The notes under the pieces are model-generated. The model did not search any database. It worked only from the letters and a program-made list of their open reading frames with translations, and was not told where the DNA came from. A stretch of DNA of 64,000 bases from Chitinophaga silvisoli (lineage in GTDB: Bacteria; Bacteroidota; Bacteroidia; Chitinophagales; Chitinophagaceae), in the NCBI RefSeq assembly GCF_003412465.1, contig NZ_QTJV01000001.1, positions 372,001-436,000 on the forward strand. The letters run 5' to 3'. The stretch's first letter is position 1. Each line of letters starts with the position of its first letter. The position numbers and the translations under genes are program-made. Below, one piece after another: positions 44,680 to 54,499 of this stretch.

Positions 44680-47484
44680 ATGCGAGCATCCCTCACTATC
44701 CTTCTGACCATTTGTTGTGCGGCTACTTACGCACAGGACACCACACATCACCCGCCTGATTCTATGAAGGTGCGCGACCTGAATGAAACCGTTATAATCG
44801 GGTATGGTGTTGTCAAAAAAAGAGATCTTACAGGCGCTGTATACACCGTCAAAAAAGACGTGATCATGCAGGCGCCTGTAGCAAATCCGCTGGAGTCCCT
44901 GCAGGGGCGGGTACCCGGTATGGACATCACCCGTACCAATGGAACCCCCGGCTCCGGCGCCGAAGTACTGATCAGGGGCACCCGCTCCATTGCCGGCAGT
45001 AACGGCCCCCTGTACATCATTGATGGATTACAGGGAGGCAGCATGGCCTACCTGAACCCTTCGGACATCGAAAGCGTGGAAGTATTAAAAGATGCCTCTG
45101 CCACTGCCATCTACGGTTCGCAGGGAGCAAACGGCGTGGTGATCATCACTACCAAAAAAGGAAAGCCTGGTAAAACAAAAGTTTCCTACAACGGTTACTA
45201 TGGTGCTAACGGATATACCCAATACCCGCCGCCACGCCTCGGTGAAAGCTATTTACAACTCAGAAGGGAGGCCTGGAGGGCCAGTCTCAATCCCGGAGAA
45301 ATCCTGCCTGATGATGCCACTATCTTTGCCAATGCAGGCGAATACGATGCCATTCAAAAAGGGCAATGGGTCAATTGGGTAGACCTCCTGCTGCACAACA
45401 GTACCCAGCAAAGTCATTCCGTATCCGTCAGTGGCGGTACCGACAAAACGAAAGCCTTTATGTCTTTCGGGTACTACAAAGAGAATGGTGCCCTGAAGTA
45501 TACGAACCTGACCCGTTATTCTGTACGACTCAACCTGGACCAGGAGATCTCACGCTTTGCAAAAGCCGGGATCCAGAGCCAGATCAATTATTCCACACTT
45601 AATAAACGCAAGGACCCCATGAGCGTAGCGCTGTCTACCACGCCACTGGGTGTACCTTACGATGCAAATGGTAATGTGAACATCTACCCCGTAGCCGGCA
45701 ATACGAATACCCTTTCCCCGCTCACAGACGACAGGGGCCCGACTGTAGCCACAGATCAGACCATCGGTACGACGGTGTTCATGAACGGCTACCTGGATCT
45801 CACACCTGTCAAAGGACTGAGCTTCCGCTCCAACCTGGGCACCTTTATCAGCTTTAACAGGGCAGGCATCTTCCAGGCTGCCACTTCCCTGAACAGGGCA
45901 AGCGATGGCACCAGTTATTCAGAAGTGACCAATGGTAATACCCGCTTCTACAACTGGGACAACGTACTCACTTATAACCTGAACAAAGGTGAACATGCTA
46001 TCACCGTCACAGCACTAAGCAGCTATACCCACAAGGATGCCGATACCAGCAATGCAGCTGGCATCAAACAGGTGCTGGGCACACAATTGTTTTATAACTT
46101 AAATGCAACAGAGAGCACCAGCCGGACCATTAAATCTACTTACAAAGGATCCGCTACCATGTCATTTGCAGGCAGGATCAACTATAGCTATAAAGGCCGC
46201 TACCTGCTGCAACTCAGCGAAAGGGTAGACGGGGCTTCCCGCCTGGCAGCAGGGCATAAATGGGCCGGATTCCCTTCTGTATCTGCAGGATGGAGAATAA
46301 GTGATGAAGCATTCATGCGTAACCTGCGGCATCTCGATGACCTGAAGCTGAGAGTCACCTACGGGGTAGCCGGTAACTCAGGTATTGCTGAATATGGTAC
46401 GCAATCTGGTCTCACACAAGCCAACAATATTTCTTTCGGAGAGGTGCCTGCCCCCGGTTATACTTTCAATGCAGTCATCGGGAATACCAGCCTCGGTTGG
46501 GAACTCTCTGCCACCACGAACGTAGGTGTGGATCTGGCCTTCTTCAACAGCCGCATCAGCGCCAGCATCGATGCCTACAATACCAAAACCACCAAACTCC
46601 TGCTGCTAAGAACATTGCCGGTATCCACAGGGGTATCGTCCGTATACCAGAATATCGGTTCTACGAACAACAAAGGAATAGAGCTCGCACTGACTACCGT
46701 GAATATCGCACAGCAGAGCTTTAAATGGACATCCACCCTCACTTTCACTACAAACAGGGAGAGGATCAGCAGCCTGGTAGGCGATAAAGATATGATTGAT
46801 AAGGAAACGAATTCCCTCTTGCTGGGTCATCCTGTCAAGTCTTTCTATACATATCAGAAGCTGGGCATCTGGCAGACAGAGGAGGCGGACAAAGCAGCTA
46901 TGCTGAGAATGGGAGGAACACCTTTTAAACCCGGTACCATCAAGGTGGCGGACCTGAATCATGATAGTATCATTAACGACAATGACCGCGCTTATTTAGG
47001 TTCCCCGGTGCCTAAGTGGTCACTCGGTTTCCAGCATACATTTACATATCGTGCCTTTGACCTGGGAATCTTCCTTTTTGCCCGCTGGGGACAAATGGCC
47101 TATGGTGAATTCCTGGGGCGTTACAATCCCAGTGGTGAAGGCGGCGGCCCTGCATTCCCCAATTACTGGACACCCGAAAATCCAACGAACGATTATCCCC
47201 GACCTAAGAAAGGTGCTAAGTTCGGCGACTATGCAGCTTACCAATCCCTGCTCTATATAGATGGTTCTTATTTCAAGCTGAAAAATGTCACACTGGGATA
47301 CACATTGCCACCTGCAGTAAGTAGCCGTATGAACATAGAGCACCTGCGCATCTATGCTACTGCTTCAAATATCTTCACCAAAGCGCGCAGTCACCTGTTC
47401 AATTATTACGATCCTGAAAGAGGTGGTGCGGAATCATCTCCGCTGAACAAACAGGTAGTAGTAGGATTAAATGTGGATTTCTAA
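44680..47484 (+). CDS. SusC/RagA-type TonB-dependent transporter, no CarboxypepD_reg domain
   Basis: The 934-residue importer has a signal peptide ending near TYAQD. After only about 18 residues comes the TonB-box-like LNETVIIGYG, so the carboxypeptidase-like domain is missing. The plug follows (PLESLQGRVPGMDITRTNG, LYIIDGLQGG, IESVEVLKDASATAIYGSQG), and the barrel ends in VVVGLNVDF. It is the second SusC of the pectin locus and starts 4 bases after GH43. A different SusD partner follows. The second pair suggests import of a second class of pectin fragment. Confidence 0.95.
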   Translation: MRASLTILLTICCAATYAQDTTHHPPDSMKVRDLNETVIIGYGVVKKRDLTGAVYTVKKDVIMQAPVANPLESLQGRVPGMDITRTNGTPGSGAEVLIRGTRSIAGSNGPLYIIDGLQGGSMAYLNPSDIESVEVLKDASATAIYGSQGANGVVIITTKKGKPGKTKVSYNGYYGANGYTQYPPPRLGESYLQLRREAWRASLNPGEILPDDATIFANAGEYDAIQKGQWVNWVDLLLHNSTQQSHSVSVSGGTDKTKAFMSFGYYKENGALKYTNLTRYSVRLNLDQEISRFAKAGIQSQINYSTLNKRKDPMSVALSTTPLGVPYDANGNVNIYPVAGNTNTLSPLTDDRGPTVATDQTIGTTVFMNGYLDLTPVKGLSFRSNLGTFISFNRAGIFQAATSLNRASDGTSYSEVTNGNTRFYNWDNVLTYNLNKGEHAITVTALSSYTHKDADTSNAAGIKQVLGTQLFYNLNATESTSRTIKSTYKGSATMSFAGRINYSYKGRYLLQLSERVDGASRLAAGHKWAGFPSVSAGWRISDEAFMRNLRHLDDLKLRVTYGVAGNSGIAEYGTQSGLTQANNISFGEVPAPGYTFNAVIGNTSLGWELSATTNVGVDLAFFNSRISASIDAYNTKTTKLLLLRTLPVSTGVSSVYQNIGSTNNKGIELALTTVNIAQQSFKWTSTLTFTTNRERISSLVGDKDMIDKETNSLLLGHPVKSFYTYQKLGIWQTEEADKAAMLRMGGTPFKPGTIKVADLNHDSIINDNDRAYLGSPVPKWSLGFQHTFTYRAFDLGIFLFARWGQMAYGEFLGRYNPSGEGGGPAFPNYWTPENPTNDYPRPKKGAKFGDYAAYQSLLYIDGSYFKLKNVTLGYTLPPAVSSRMNIEHLRIYATASNIFTKARSHLFNYYDPERGGAESSPLNKQVVVGLNVDF

Positions 47485-47494
47485 ACCCAATCAA

Positions 47495-49198
47495 ATGAAA
47501 AACTATTTTCTCATCATAATCATGCTTGCAGGTATTAACGCCTGTAGCCTCGATGAATACAATCCTTCGGGTATTACTGCCGATGCGATCTGGTCCAGCC
47601 CTGAAGGCTTTGTGTCAGTAGTGAATTCCGCTTATTCAGAACAACGTGCCTGGTATGGCAAAGACAATGGTGAATGGATGGGCGAGATGGGCACAGACCT
47701 CTGGTTCAACTCACAGCGTGCCAATTATGCGAATGAACTGATGCGCTATGAGAATTTTATTCCCAGCAAAGGGAATCCCAATATTACTACCTGGAAGAAC
47801 ATGTACACGGCTATCAATATCTGCAATGCGGGGATCAACCGTATAGGCAATGCCGGCTTTACTGATACTGTGATGCGCAATCAGCGGGAAGGCGAATTGC
47901 GTTACCTCCGCGCATTTTACTACTGGCATGTGGCAGAGCAATGGGGTGGTGTGATCCTGTCTACAACAGAAACAAACAGTGCGCTTACAACAGCTACCCG
48001 CAGTGATATAAAAGAGTTTTATAAACTCATACTTACTGACCTGGAATATGCTGCCAGGCACCTGCCTGTAAGCTATGGCTCAGAATACAGCAGGGCTACG
48101 CAGAAGTCGGCGCTGGCTATGCTGGCCCGTGCCTACCTGTCCTGTGCCTACTATTACACCGGTAGCGAACAGCAGGAGTACTTTAAAAAAGCCAGGGCTG
48201 CAGTAGACGAAATTATTACCCGCAAAGCTGAATTTGGCGTATCCCTGTGGGATAACTATGCAGATGTCTTCAATCCTAAAAATAACAAGCAGAATAAGGA
48301 AGCATTGTATACTATCAGCAATTCGCTGACCTATACACTGGATTACGATGCGAATGCAAACCGCTTGCACATGTGGTTCCTGACAACCTACAGTTCAAAA
48401 CCCGGCTTGCAGCAAAGTATGGATTATGGCAGGGATGGTACACGTTACTTCATGCCGACACGCGCCCTGCTTGATTTCTTTGACGATGAGAAAGACAGTC
48501 GGTTCGATGGCTCCTTCCAGACAGTCTGGATCTGCAACAAAGCTTATACATGGACGGAGACAGATGTAAAGAACTATGGAAAAGATCCATCGCTGATAGG
48601 TCGTACCATGGTGGTAGGTGTAGATACTGCCATGTACATCACCAAACATACCGTAGCTGACAAGCGTACCCGTCCTTACCTGGTGATTGACAGGGATAGT
48701 GTGTACAATGCAAATGGTACGATCAGGGTAGGGAATGACTATGTGGCCCTGAAGAAGTTCATGGATCCTGTTACCCGTTCGGCTGCCAATGCTCAACCAG
48801 GTTTCCTGGATATCCTGGTGATCCGCCTGGCCGAGATGTACCTGATCGGGGCAGAAGCCGCTTTACAGCTAGGCGATAACAATGCCGCTGCTGCTTACAT
48901 CAATGTGTTGAGAACAAGGGCTGCGAAGAAAACGCCCGTCGATTACACCGCTGCTATGCAGGTGAGTGCCAGTGATATCACCCTGGATTTCATCCTCGAT
49001 GAAAGAGCGCGGGAACTGGCCGGTGAACACATCCGCTGGTTCGACCTGAAGCGTACCGGTAAACTGGTAGCACGTATTCATACCTACAATCCTGATGTAA
49101 CACAGGTACAGGAATTCCATCGCCTGCGGCCAGTACCACAAACGCAGATAGATGCATTGTCGAACGGCGCTGAATTTGGACAGAACCCAGGTTACTAA
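47495..49198 (+). CDS. SusD/RagB-type nutrient-binding lipoprotein
   Basis: The start at 47495 gives a proper lipoprotein signal (MKNYFLIIIMLAGINACSL, Cys17); an ATG at 47471 overlaps the SusC gene and adds eight unlike residues. The 567-residue product has the SusD pattern YNPSGITADAIWSSPEGFVS. Its C-terminal signature is ILDERARELAGEHIRWFDLKR. It is the partner of the SusC 10 bases upstream. It probably binds a pectin side-chain fragment. Confidence 0.94.
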   Translation: MKNYFLIIIMLAGINACSLDEYNPSGITADAIWSSPEGFVSVVNSAYSEQRAWYGKDNGEWMGEMGTDLWFNSQRANYANELMRYENFIPSKGNPNITTWKNMYTAINICNAGINRIGNAGFTDTVMRNQREGELRYLRAFYYWHVAEQWGGVILSTTETNSALTTATRSDIKEFYKLILTDLEYAARHLPVSYGSEYSRATQKSALAMLARAYLSCAYYYTGSEQQEYFKKARAAVDEIITRKAEFGVSLWDNYADVFNPKNNKQNKEALYTISNSLTYTLDYDANANRLHMWFLTTYSSKPGLQQSMDYGRDGTRYFMPTRALLDFFDDEKDSRFDGSFQTVWICNKAYTWTETDVKNYGKDPSLIGRTMVVGVDTAMYITKHTVADKRTRPYLVIDRDSVYNANGTIRVGNDYVALKKFMDPVTRSAANAQPGFLDILVIRLAEMYLIGAEAALQLGDNNAAAAYINVLRTRAAKKTPVDYTAAMQVSASDITLDFILDERARELAGEHIRWFDLKRTGKLVARIHTYNPDVTQVQEFHRLRPVPQTQIDALSNGAEFGQNPGY

Positions 49199-49208
49199 AC
49201 AGAATATT

Positions 49209-50954
49209 ATGAGGATACTGATCGCGATTTTATTGTGTACAACAACTGTGCTGGCGCAGGACAAAGTGCATTATTCCGGGAGCACACTGGTGAATGTCGA
49301 TTACCACCACGGACAGTTACAGGCCGCTACAGGTGTGCACAACATACAGGTGATGCGGGCTAACCGTAGCAATGGTGGCTGGACTTACAACCATGCTCCC
49401 ATGCTCGCATATTGGAATAAACAGTTTTACCTGGAATACCTGAGCGATAGTATCGGCGAAAGCGTGCCTCCGGGTCGTACGCTGCTCCTGACTTCCCGGG
49501 ACGGAGAAACCTGGTCGGAACCATTGGTTATCTTTCCACCCTATAAGATCCCGGATGGCACTTCAAAAGAAGGCCATCCCAGGGTCGCTCGTAATCTCTA
49601 CGCAGTCATGCACCAGCGTATGGGGTTCTATATATCCAAAAGCAATCACCTGCTGGTACTCGGCTACTACGGTATTTGCCTGGATGCAAAAGATGACCCT
49701 AATGATGGCAAAGGAATAGGCCGCGTAGTTAGAGAAATTCTGCCGGATGGTAAGTATGGCCCTATCTATTTCCTGCATTACAACAAAGCCTGGAATGCAG
49801 GCAATACTTCTTATCCCTTTTATACAGGCAGCAAAGACAAGGCTTTTATCGCCGCCTGCGATGAGCTGATGGCTACCCCACTCATGATGATGCAGTGGAA
49901 TGAAGAAGCTGACAGAGATGATCCCTTAATCCCCCTGCAAAAAAATTATAAGGCATTCTGTTACTACCATCTTCCTGATCATGATGTGGTTGGATTGTGG
50001 AAGAATGCACTCTCTGCAATCAGCAAAGATGAAGGTAAAACATGGTCTGCCGTAGCCCGCGCGCCGGGTTTTGTGAACAGCAATGCAAAGATCTGGGGAC
50101 AGCGTACTTCCGACGGTCGCTATGTGACTGTATACAACCCGTCCGAATACAGATGGCCCCTGGCAGTATCTGTGAGCGATGATGGTCTCGACTACAGGAA
50201 CTTATTGTTAGTAAACGGAGAAGTGGCCCCCATGCGCTACGGAGGTAATTATAAATCCTACGGCCCGCAATATGTACGTGGTATAGAAGAAGGTAATGGT
50301 ACCCCAGCGGATGGTAAGGTATGGGTGACCTATAGTATGAACAAAGAAGATATCTGGGTTGCCAGCATCCCTGTACCGGTTACAACTGATGCCTCAGATG
50401 AATGGAATACATACAGTCCGCTTTGGGCTCCTGTCACGATCAAAGGGGATCAGCTTACACTTGCAGATAAAGATCCTTTCGATTATGCAAAAGCAGAAAA
50501 AGTGATCACGCCTGCTTCACAACTGGAAGTTTCATTCACCGTCACGCCCAAACAGCATAATCATGGTCAGCTGCAATTCGAATTGGTGGATAAAAAAGGC
50601 ATACCCGGCATCCGGCTTATCTTCGATGCCGACAGTACACTGAAAGCCAAGGCCGGTGCCCGCTATAAAAACTTCATGAAGTATGCAGCTGATTCAGTCT
50701 ATCATATCCGTCTCACCGTCAATACCAGCAATCGTTTTTACACAGTCAATGTAAATGGAAAAGATGTATTGACGAGCCTGAGCTTTGCACCAATTGATGC
50801 GGTGGCCAGGATTGTATTCCGCACCGGGGAGCCCCGTCACTTCCCGGATGCAGACACCCCTGCGGATGTGGATACAGACCTGCCGGATGGCAACAGGGTA
50901 GCGCCGGAAACTGCTATTTATCAAATCCAATCACTTAAAACGAAAGTATTGTAA
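49209..50954 (+). CDS. Secreted BNR/sialidase-like beta-propeller with C-terminal beta-sandwich
   Basis: The start at 49209 gives a signal peptide (MRILIAILLCTTTVLAQD); an upstream in-frame ATG would lie inside the susD-like gene. Residues about 25-390 show Asp-box-like propeller turns (SRDGETWSEP, SKDEGKTWSA, VSDDGLDYRN). Residues about 410-580 resemble a LamG-like sandwich (LEVSFTVTPKQHNHGQLQFEL). I cannot assign it to a numbered CAZy family; it may be a propeller hydrolase or lyase acting on pectin, or a binding protein. It overlaps the next gene by one base. Confidence 0.7.
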   Translation: MRILIAILLCTTTVLAQDKVHYSGSTLVNVDYHHGQLQAATGVHNIQVMRANRSNGGWTYNHAPMLAYWNKQFYLEYLSDSIGESVPPGRTLLLTSRDGETWSEPLVIFPPYKIPDGTSKEGHPRVARNLYAVMHQRMGFYISKSNHLLVLGYYGICLDAKDDPNDGKGIGRVVREILPDGKYGPIYFLHYNKAWNAGNTSYPFYTGSKDKAFIAACDELMATPLMMMQWNEEADRDDPLIPLQKNYKAFCYYHLPDHDVVGLWKNALSAISKDEGKTWSAVARAPGFVNSNAKIWGQRTSDGRYVTVYNPSEYRWPLAVSVSDDGLDYRNLLLVNGEVAPMRYGGNYKSYGPQYVRGIEEGNGTPADGKVWVTYSMNKEDIWVASIPVPVTTDASDEWNTYSPLWAPVTIKGDQLTLADKDPFDYAKAEKVITPASQLEVSFTVTPKQHNHGQLQFELVDKKGIPGIRLIFDADSTLKAKAGARYKNFMKYAADSVYHIRLTVNTSNRFYTVNVNGKDVLTSLSFAPIDAVARIVFRTGEPRHFPDADTPADVDTDLPDGNRVAPETAIYQIQSLKTKVL

Positions 50955-53900
50955 TGCATGCATTGTTCCTGATAGTATTGTTCCATCTGCGTTGTGAAAC
51001 GCTGGAGAACCCTGTTGGTATAGATGTCGCACAACCCAGGCTGAGCTGGGAAATTAACAGCCCGGAGCAGCAGGTGATGCAAACGGCTTACCAGGTCCTG
51101 GTGGCTTCCACTCCAGACAAATTAGCTAAGAATGAAGGCGATCTCTGGAACTCAGGAAAGGTAGAAAGCGAACAGTCAATCCAGCTGGCCTACCAGGGTA
51201 AAGCACTGAAAAGCCGGCAGGATTGCTACTGGAAAGTTAAGGTCTGGACAAATAAAGGAGAAAGTGAATGGAGTAAAGCTGCTCACTGGAGTATGGGCTT
51301 ACTACGCCCTGATGACTGGAAAGCGAAATGGATCGGGGTGGATACTTCCTTTGCCTGGGATAGTGCACATACACAGTTTTCAAGGCTTTCCGCCCGCTAT
51401 TACAGGAAGGAATTTGCTACTCAGCAGCTGATCAAAAAAGCTACCTTATATATTGCAGGTCCTGGGTTATACGAAGGCTTCATCAATGGTGCCCGTATTG
51501 GTACACAGGTCCTGGCCCAGGCACCTACTGATTACCGGAAAACGGTGAGATATAATACTTACGATGTGAGCAGCCTGGTACGAAAAGGATCGAATGTCAT
51601 TGATGTAACGCTTGGCAACGGCCGGTATTTCACCATGCGGCAAAACTACAAGCCTGCCAAGATCAATACCTTTGGGTATCCCCGCTTATTACTGCAACTG
51701 GAACTGGAATATGAGAACGGGAAGAGGCAAATCATTGCCAGTGATAAAAGCTGGCGGCTGACAGCCGATGGGCCTATCCGTACGAATAATGAATATGATG
51801 GGGAAGAATATGACGCAAGAAAAGAAGTATTAAAGAACTGGCAGCCTGTGGACCTGGTACCAGCACCCGGTGGCAAACTCGTAGCCCAGCTTAATGAGCC
51901 GCAGCGTATTACCGGTATTTTAAAGCCTGTGTCAATAAAGCCCTTAAAAGATAAATGGATCGTGGATATGGGGCAGAACTTTGCAGGCTGGTTACAAATT
52001 AAAGTAAAAGGTCAGCGTGGCCGGCAGGTGATCCTACGCTTTGCAGAAAGCCTGCAAAAAGATGGTAGCCTGTATGTTGAAAACCTGCGTGATGCAAAGG
52101 TAACTGATAGCTACACCCTCAAAGGCGATGGCATTGAAACATGGCATCCTGCTTTCGTTTACCATGGTTTCCGCTACGTGGAAATCAGCGGCATGCTGCC
52201 CGAAGAAATAGAAGGGCAGGTGATCAATGATGATCTTAGTACCATCGGTACCTTTGAAACTTCTGATCCTACGCTCAACCAGATTTATAAAAATGCCGTG
52301 TGGGGCATTCGCTCCAATTATAAAGGCATGCCTGTAGACTGTCCACAACGCAATGAAAGAATGCCCTGGCTGGGAGATAGGGCAACCGGTGCCCTGGGCG
52401 AGAGCTTCATCTTTGACAATAGTAAGCTGTATGCAAAATGGCTGGATGATATAGCAGATGCACAACTTGAAACCGGTGCAATTCCTGATGTAGCACCAGC
52501 CTACTGGCGTTATTATTCAGATAATATGACCTGGCCGGCTGCTTATATCCTTATTGCCGGTTATATCTACAATCAATTTGGAGATGAGATGCCAATGCGT
52601 AAACATTACCCGGCTATGAAACGCTGGCTTACCTACATGCGCGATAAGTATTACATAGATGGCATCATGACAAAAGATAAGTATGGCGACTGGTGCGCAC
52701 CCCGGCCTACTGACGGCAAGTTGATAGCTACAGCGATGTATTATCACCTGCTGACCGTCATGCATACTTATGCAGGGATCCTGCATGATAAAACTGATCA
52801 GGATGTATTTGCACAACAGGCTGCGCAGGTAAAGGCATCATTCAATCAACATTTTCAAAATAAAGAAAGCCTCACCGCAAATCTGCTGCCCCTGTACTTC
52901 AATATAGTACCTGAGAGCGAGCGGCAACAGGTCTTTAAGAACATAGTGGATACCATTCACCGGAATGGTGATCATCTTTCCACAGGAGTGATCGGTACCC
53001 AATTCCTGATGCGTACCCTTACAGAAAATGGTCGTCCGGATCTGGCTTATTTAATTGCTGCTGACCGGGATTACCCCGGCTGGGGATACATGATTAACCA
53101 GGGTGCTACCACTATCTGGGAATTATGGAACGGAGACAAGGCAAAACCAAACATGAACTCCCAGAACCACATCATGCTATTGGGCGATTTAATTGTATGG
53201 TTTTATCAGAGCCTGGCAGGCATCAAAAGTGAAAACGGGTTTAAGCACATCCTCATGAAACCGCAACCTGTGCCGGGCCTGGAAGAAGTCAATGCCAGTT
53301 ATCAATCCATGTATGGTCTTATCCGTTCACACTGGAAGAAAACGACGGATGCTTTTGACTGGCAAATTACTATTCCTCCAAATACGACAGCTACTATCTG
53401 TATACCCGGCAAGGATAGTACATATGAATTAGGCTCAGGTAATTATTCTTTACATATACCACAGGCTGATCGCTGGAAGAAGGGAATCCTGGTAGATGAA
53501 GACATCTTCAGTACAGCTCCATTTCCTGAATCACATGCGGCTACCATCGCGGAGACCAGTAATGGTCTGGTAGCTGCCTGGTTTGGCGGTACCAAAGAAA
53601 GGAATCCTGATGTGGGCATCTGGGTAAGCCGTCAGCTGAACGGTAAATGGACAGCCCCTGTAGAAGTTGCAAATGGTATACAAAACGACACCCTGCGCTA
53701 TGCCTGCTGGAACCCTGTATTGTTCCGGATGCCGGGAGGAGATTTATTACTCTTCTACAAAGTAGGACCAAATGTAGGCGGCTGGAAGGGATACCTGAAA
53801 ACGTCTAAAGACGGCGGCATCAGCTGGTCGTCTGCAAGACAGTTGCCTGATGGCTTCATCGGCCCGGTGAAGAATAAACCAATCCTGCTGCCCGGTGGAA

Positions 53901-54499
53901 AACTCCTGTGTCCCTCCAGTACAGAGGGCCATGGATGGAATATCCACTTTGAAGTGACTACCGATACCGGCAAGACCTGGACAAAGATCGGTCCCTTGCA
54001 AAAAGACAGTACCATCAATGCAATTCAACCCAGTATCCTGCAATATGGGTATGGGAAAATGCAAATCCTTTGCCGGAATAAGGGCGGCAATATCGTGCAA
54101 TCATGGTCACTGGATAGCGGTAAAACCTGGTCGCCGCTTTCACTCAGTGAGTTACCTAATAATAACTCCGGCACAGATGCCGTCACCCTGCAGGACGGTC
54201 GTCAACTGATTGTATATAACCATGTCAGTACACCAAAAGGCGCTGGCAAGGGCAAGCGTACACCACTGAATGTATCACTCAGCCAGGATGGTGTACACTG
54301 GTCCGCCGCCCTGGTACTCGAAGACTCTCCTGTGAGTCAATACTCTTACCCCGCAGTCATTCAGTCCGCCGACGGATATATTCACATTGTATACACATGG
54401 CGACGGCAAAGGATCAGGTATGTGAAGATTGATCCCCGGCAGTTGGAACTTACACCCATCAATAACGATATATGGAAAACAGCAGACGCAGGTTTATAG
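50954..54499 (+). CDS. GH78 alpha-L-rhamnosidase fused to sialidase-like propeller
   Basis: The 1181-residue protein starts almost at once with the GH78 beginning LRCETLENPVGID. Ahead of it are only 11 hydrophobic residues (MHALFLIVLFH) without the basic N-end of a usual signal peptide. The rhamnosidase spans about 10-830, with general acid Glu468 in DCPQRNERMPW and base Glu723 in TTIWELWN. From about residue 840 a second domain follows, a BNR_2-type six-bladed propeller (ESHAATIAETSNG, VAAWFGGTKERNPDVGIW, TSKDGGISWS, TDTGKTWTKIG, DSGKTWSPL). It could remove a 2-keto-deoxy sugar, but this is inference. It overlaps the next gene by 28 bases. Confidence 0.88.
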   Translation: MHALFLIVLFHLRCETLENPVGIDVAQPRLSWEINSPEQQVMQTAYQVLVASTPDKLAKNEGDLWNSGKVESEQSIQLAYQGKALKSRQDCYWKVKVWTNKGESEWSKAAHWSMGLLRPDDWKAKWIGVDTSFAWDSAHTQFSRLSARYYRKEFATQQLIKKATLYIAGPGLYEGFINGARIGTQVLAQAPTDYRKTVRYNTYDVSSLVRKGSNVIDVTLGNGRYFTMRQNYKPAKINTFGYPRLLLQLELEYENGKRQIIASDKSWRLTADGPIRTNNEYDGEEYDARKEVLKNWQPVDLVPAPGGKLVAQLNEPQRITGILKPVSIKPLKDKWIVDMGQNFAGWLQIKVKGQRGRQVILRFAESLQKDGSLYVENLRDAKVTDSYTLKGDGIETWHPAFVYHGFRYVEISGMLPEEIEGQVINDDLSTIGTFETSDPTLNQIYKNAVWGIRSNYKGMPVDCPQRNERMPWLGDRATGALGESFIFDNSKLYAKWLDDIADAQLETGAIPDVAPAYWRYYSDNMTWPAAYILIAGYIYNQFGDEMPMRKHYPAMKRWLTYMRDKYYIDGIMTKDKYGDWCAPRPTDGKLIATAMYYHLLTVMHTYAGILHDKTDQDVFAQQAAQVKASFNQHFQNKESLTANLLPLYFNIVPESERQQVFKNIVDTIHRNGDHLSTGVIGTQFLMRTLTENGRPDLAYLIAADRDYPGWGYMINQGATTIWELWNGDKAKPNMNSQNHIMLLGDLIVWFYQSLAGIKSENGFKHILMKPQPVPGLEEVNASYQSMYGLIRSHWKKTTDAFDWQITIPPNTTATICIPGKDSTYELGSGNYSLHIPQADRWKKGILVDEDIFSTAPFPESHAATIAETSNGLVAAWFGGTKERNPDVGIWVSRQLNGKWTAPVEVANGIQNDTLRYACWNPVLFRMPGGDLLLFYKVGPNVGGWKGYLKTSKDGGISWSSARQLPDGFIGPVKNKPILLPGGKLLCPSSTEGHGWNIHFEVTTDTGKTWTKIGPLQKDSTINAIQPSILQYGYGKMQILCRNKGGNIVQSWSLDSGKTWSPLSLSELPNNNSGTDAVTLQDGRQLIVYNHVSTPKGAGKGKRTPLNVSLSQDGVHWSAALVLEDSPVSQYSYPAVIQSADGYIHIVYTWRRQRIRYVKIDPRQLELTPINNDIWKTADAGL

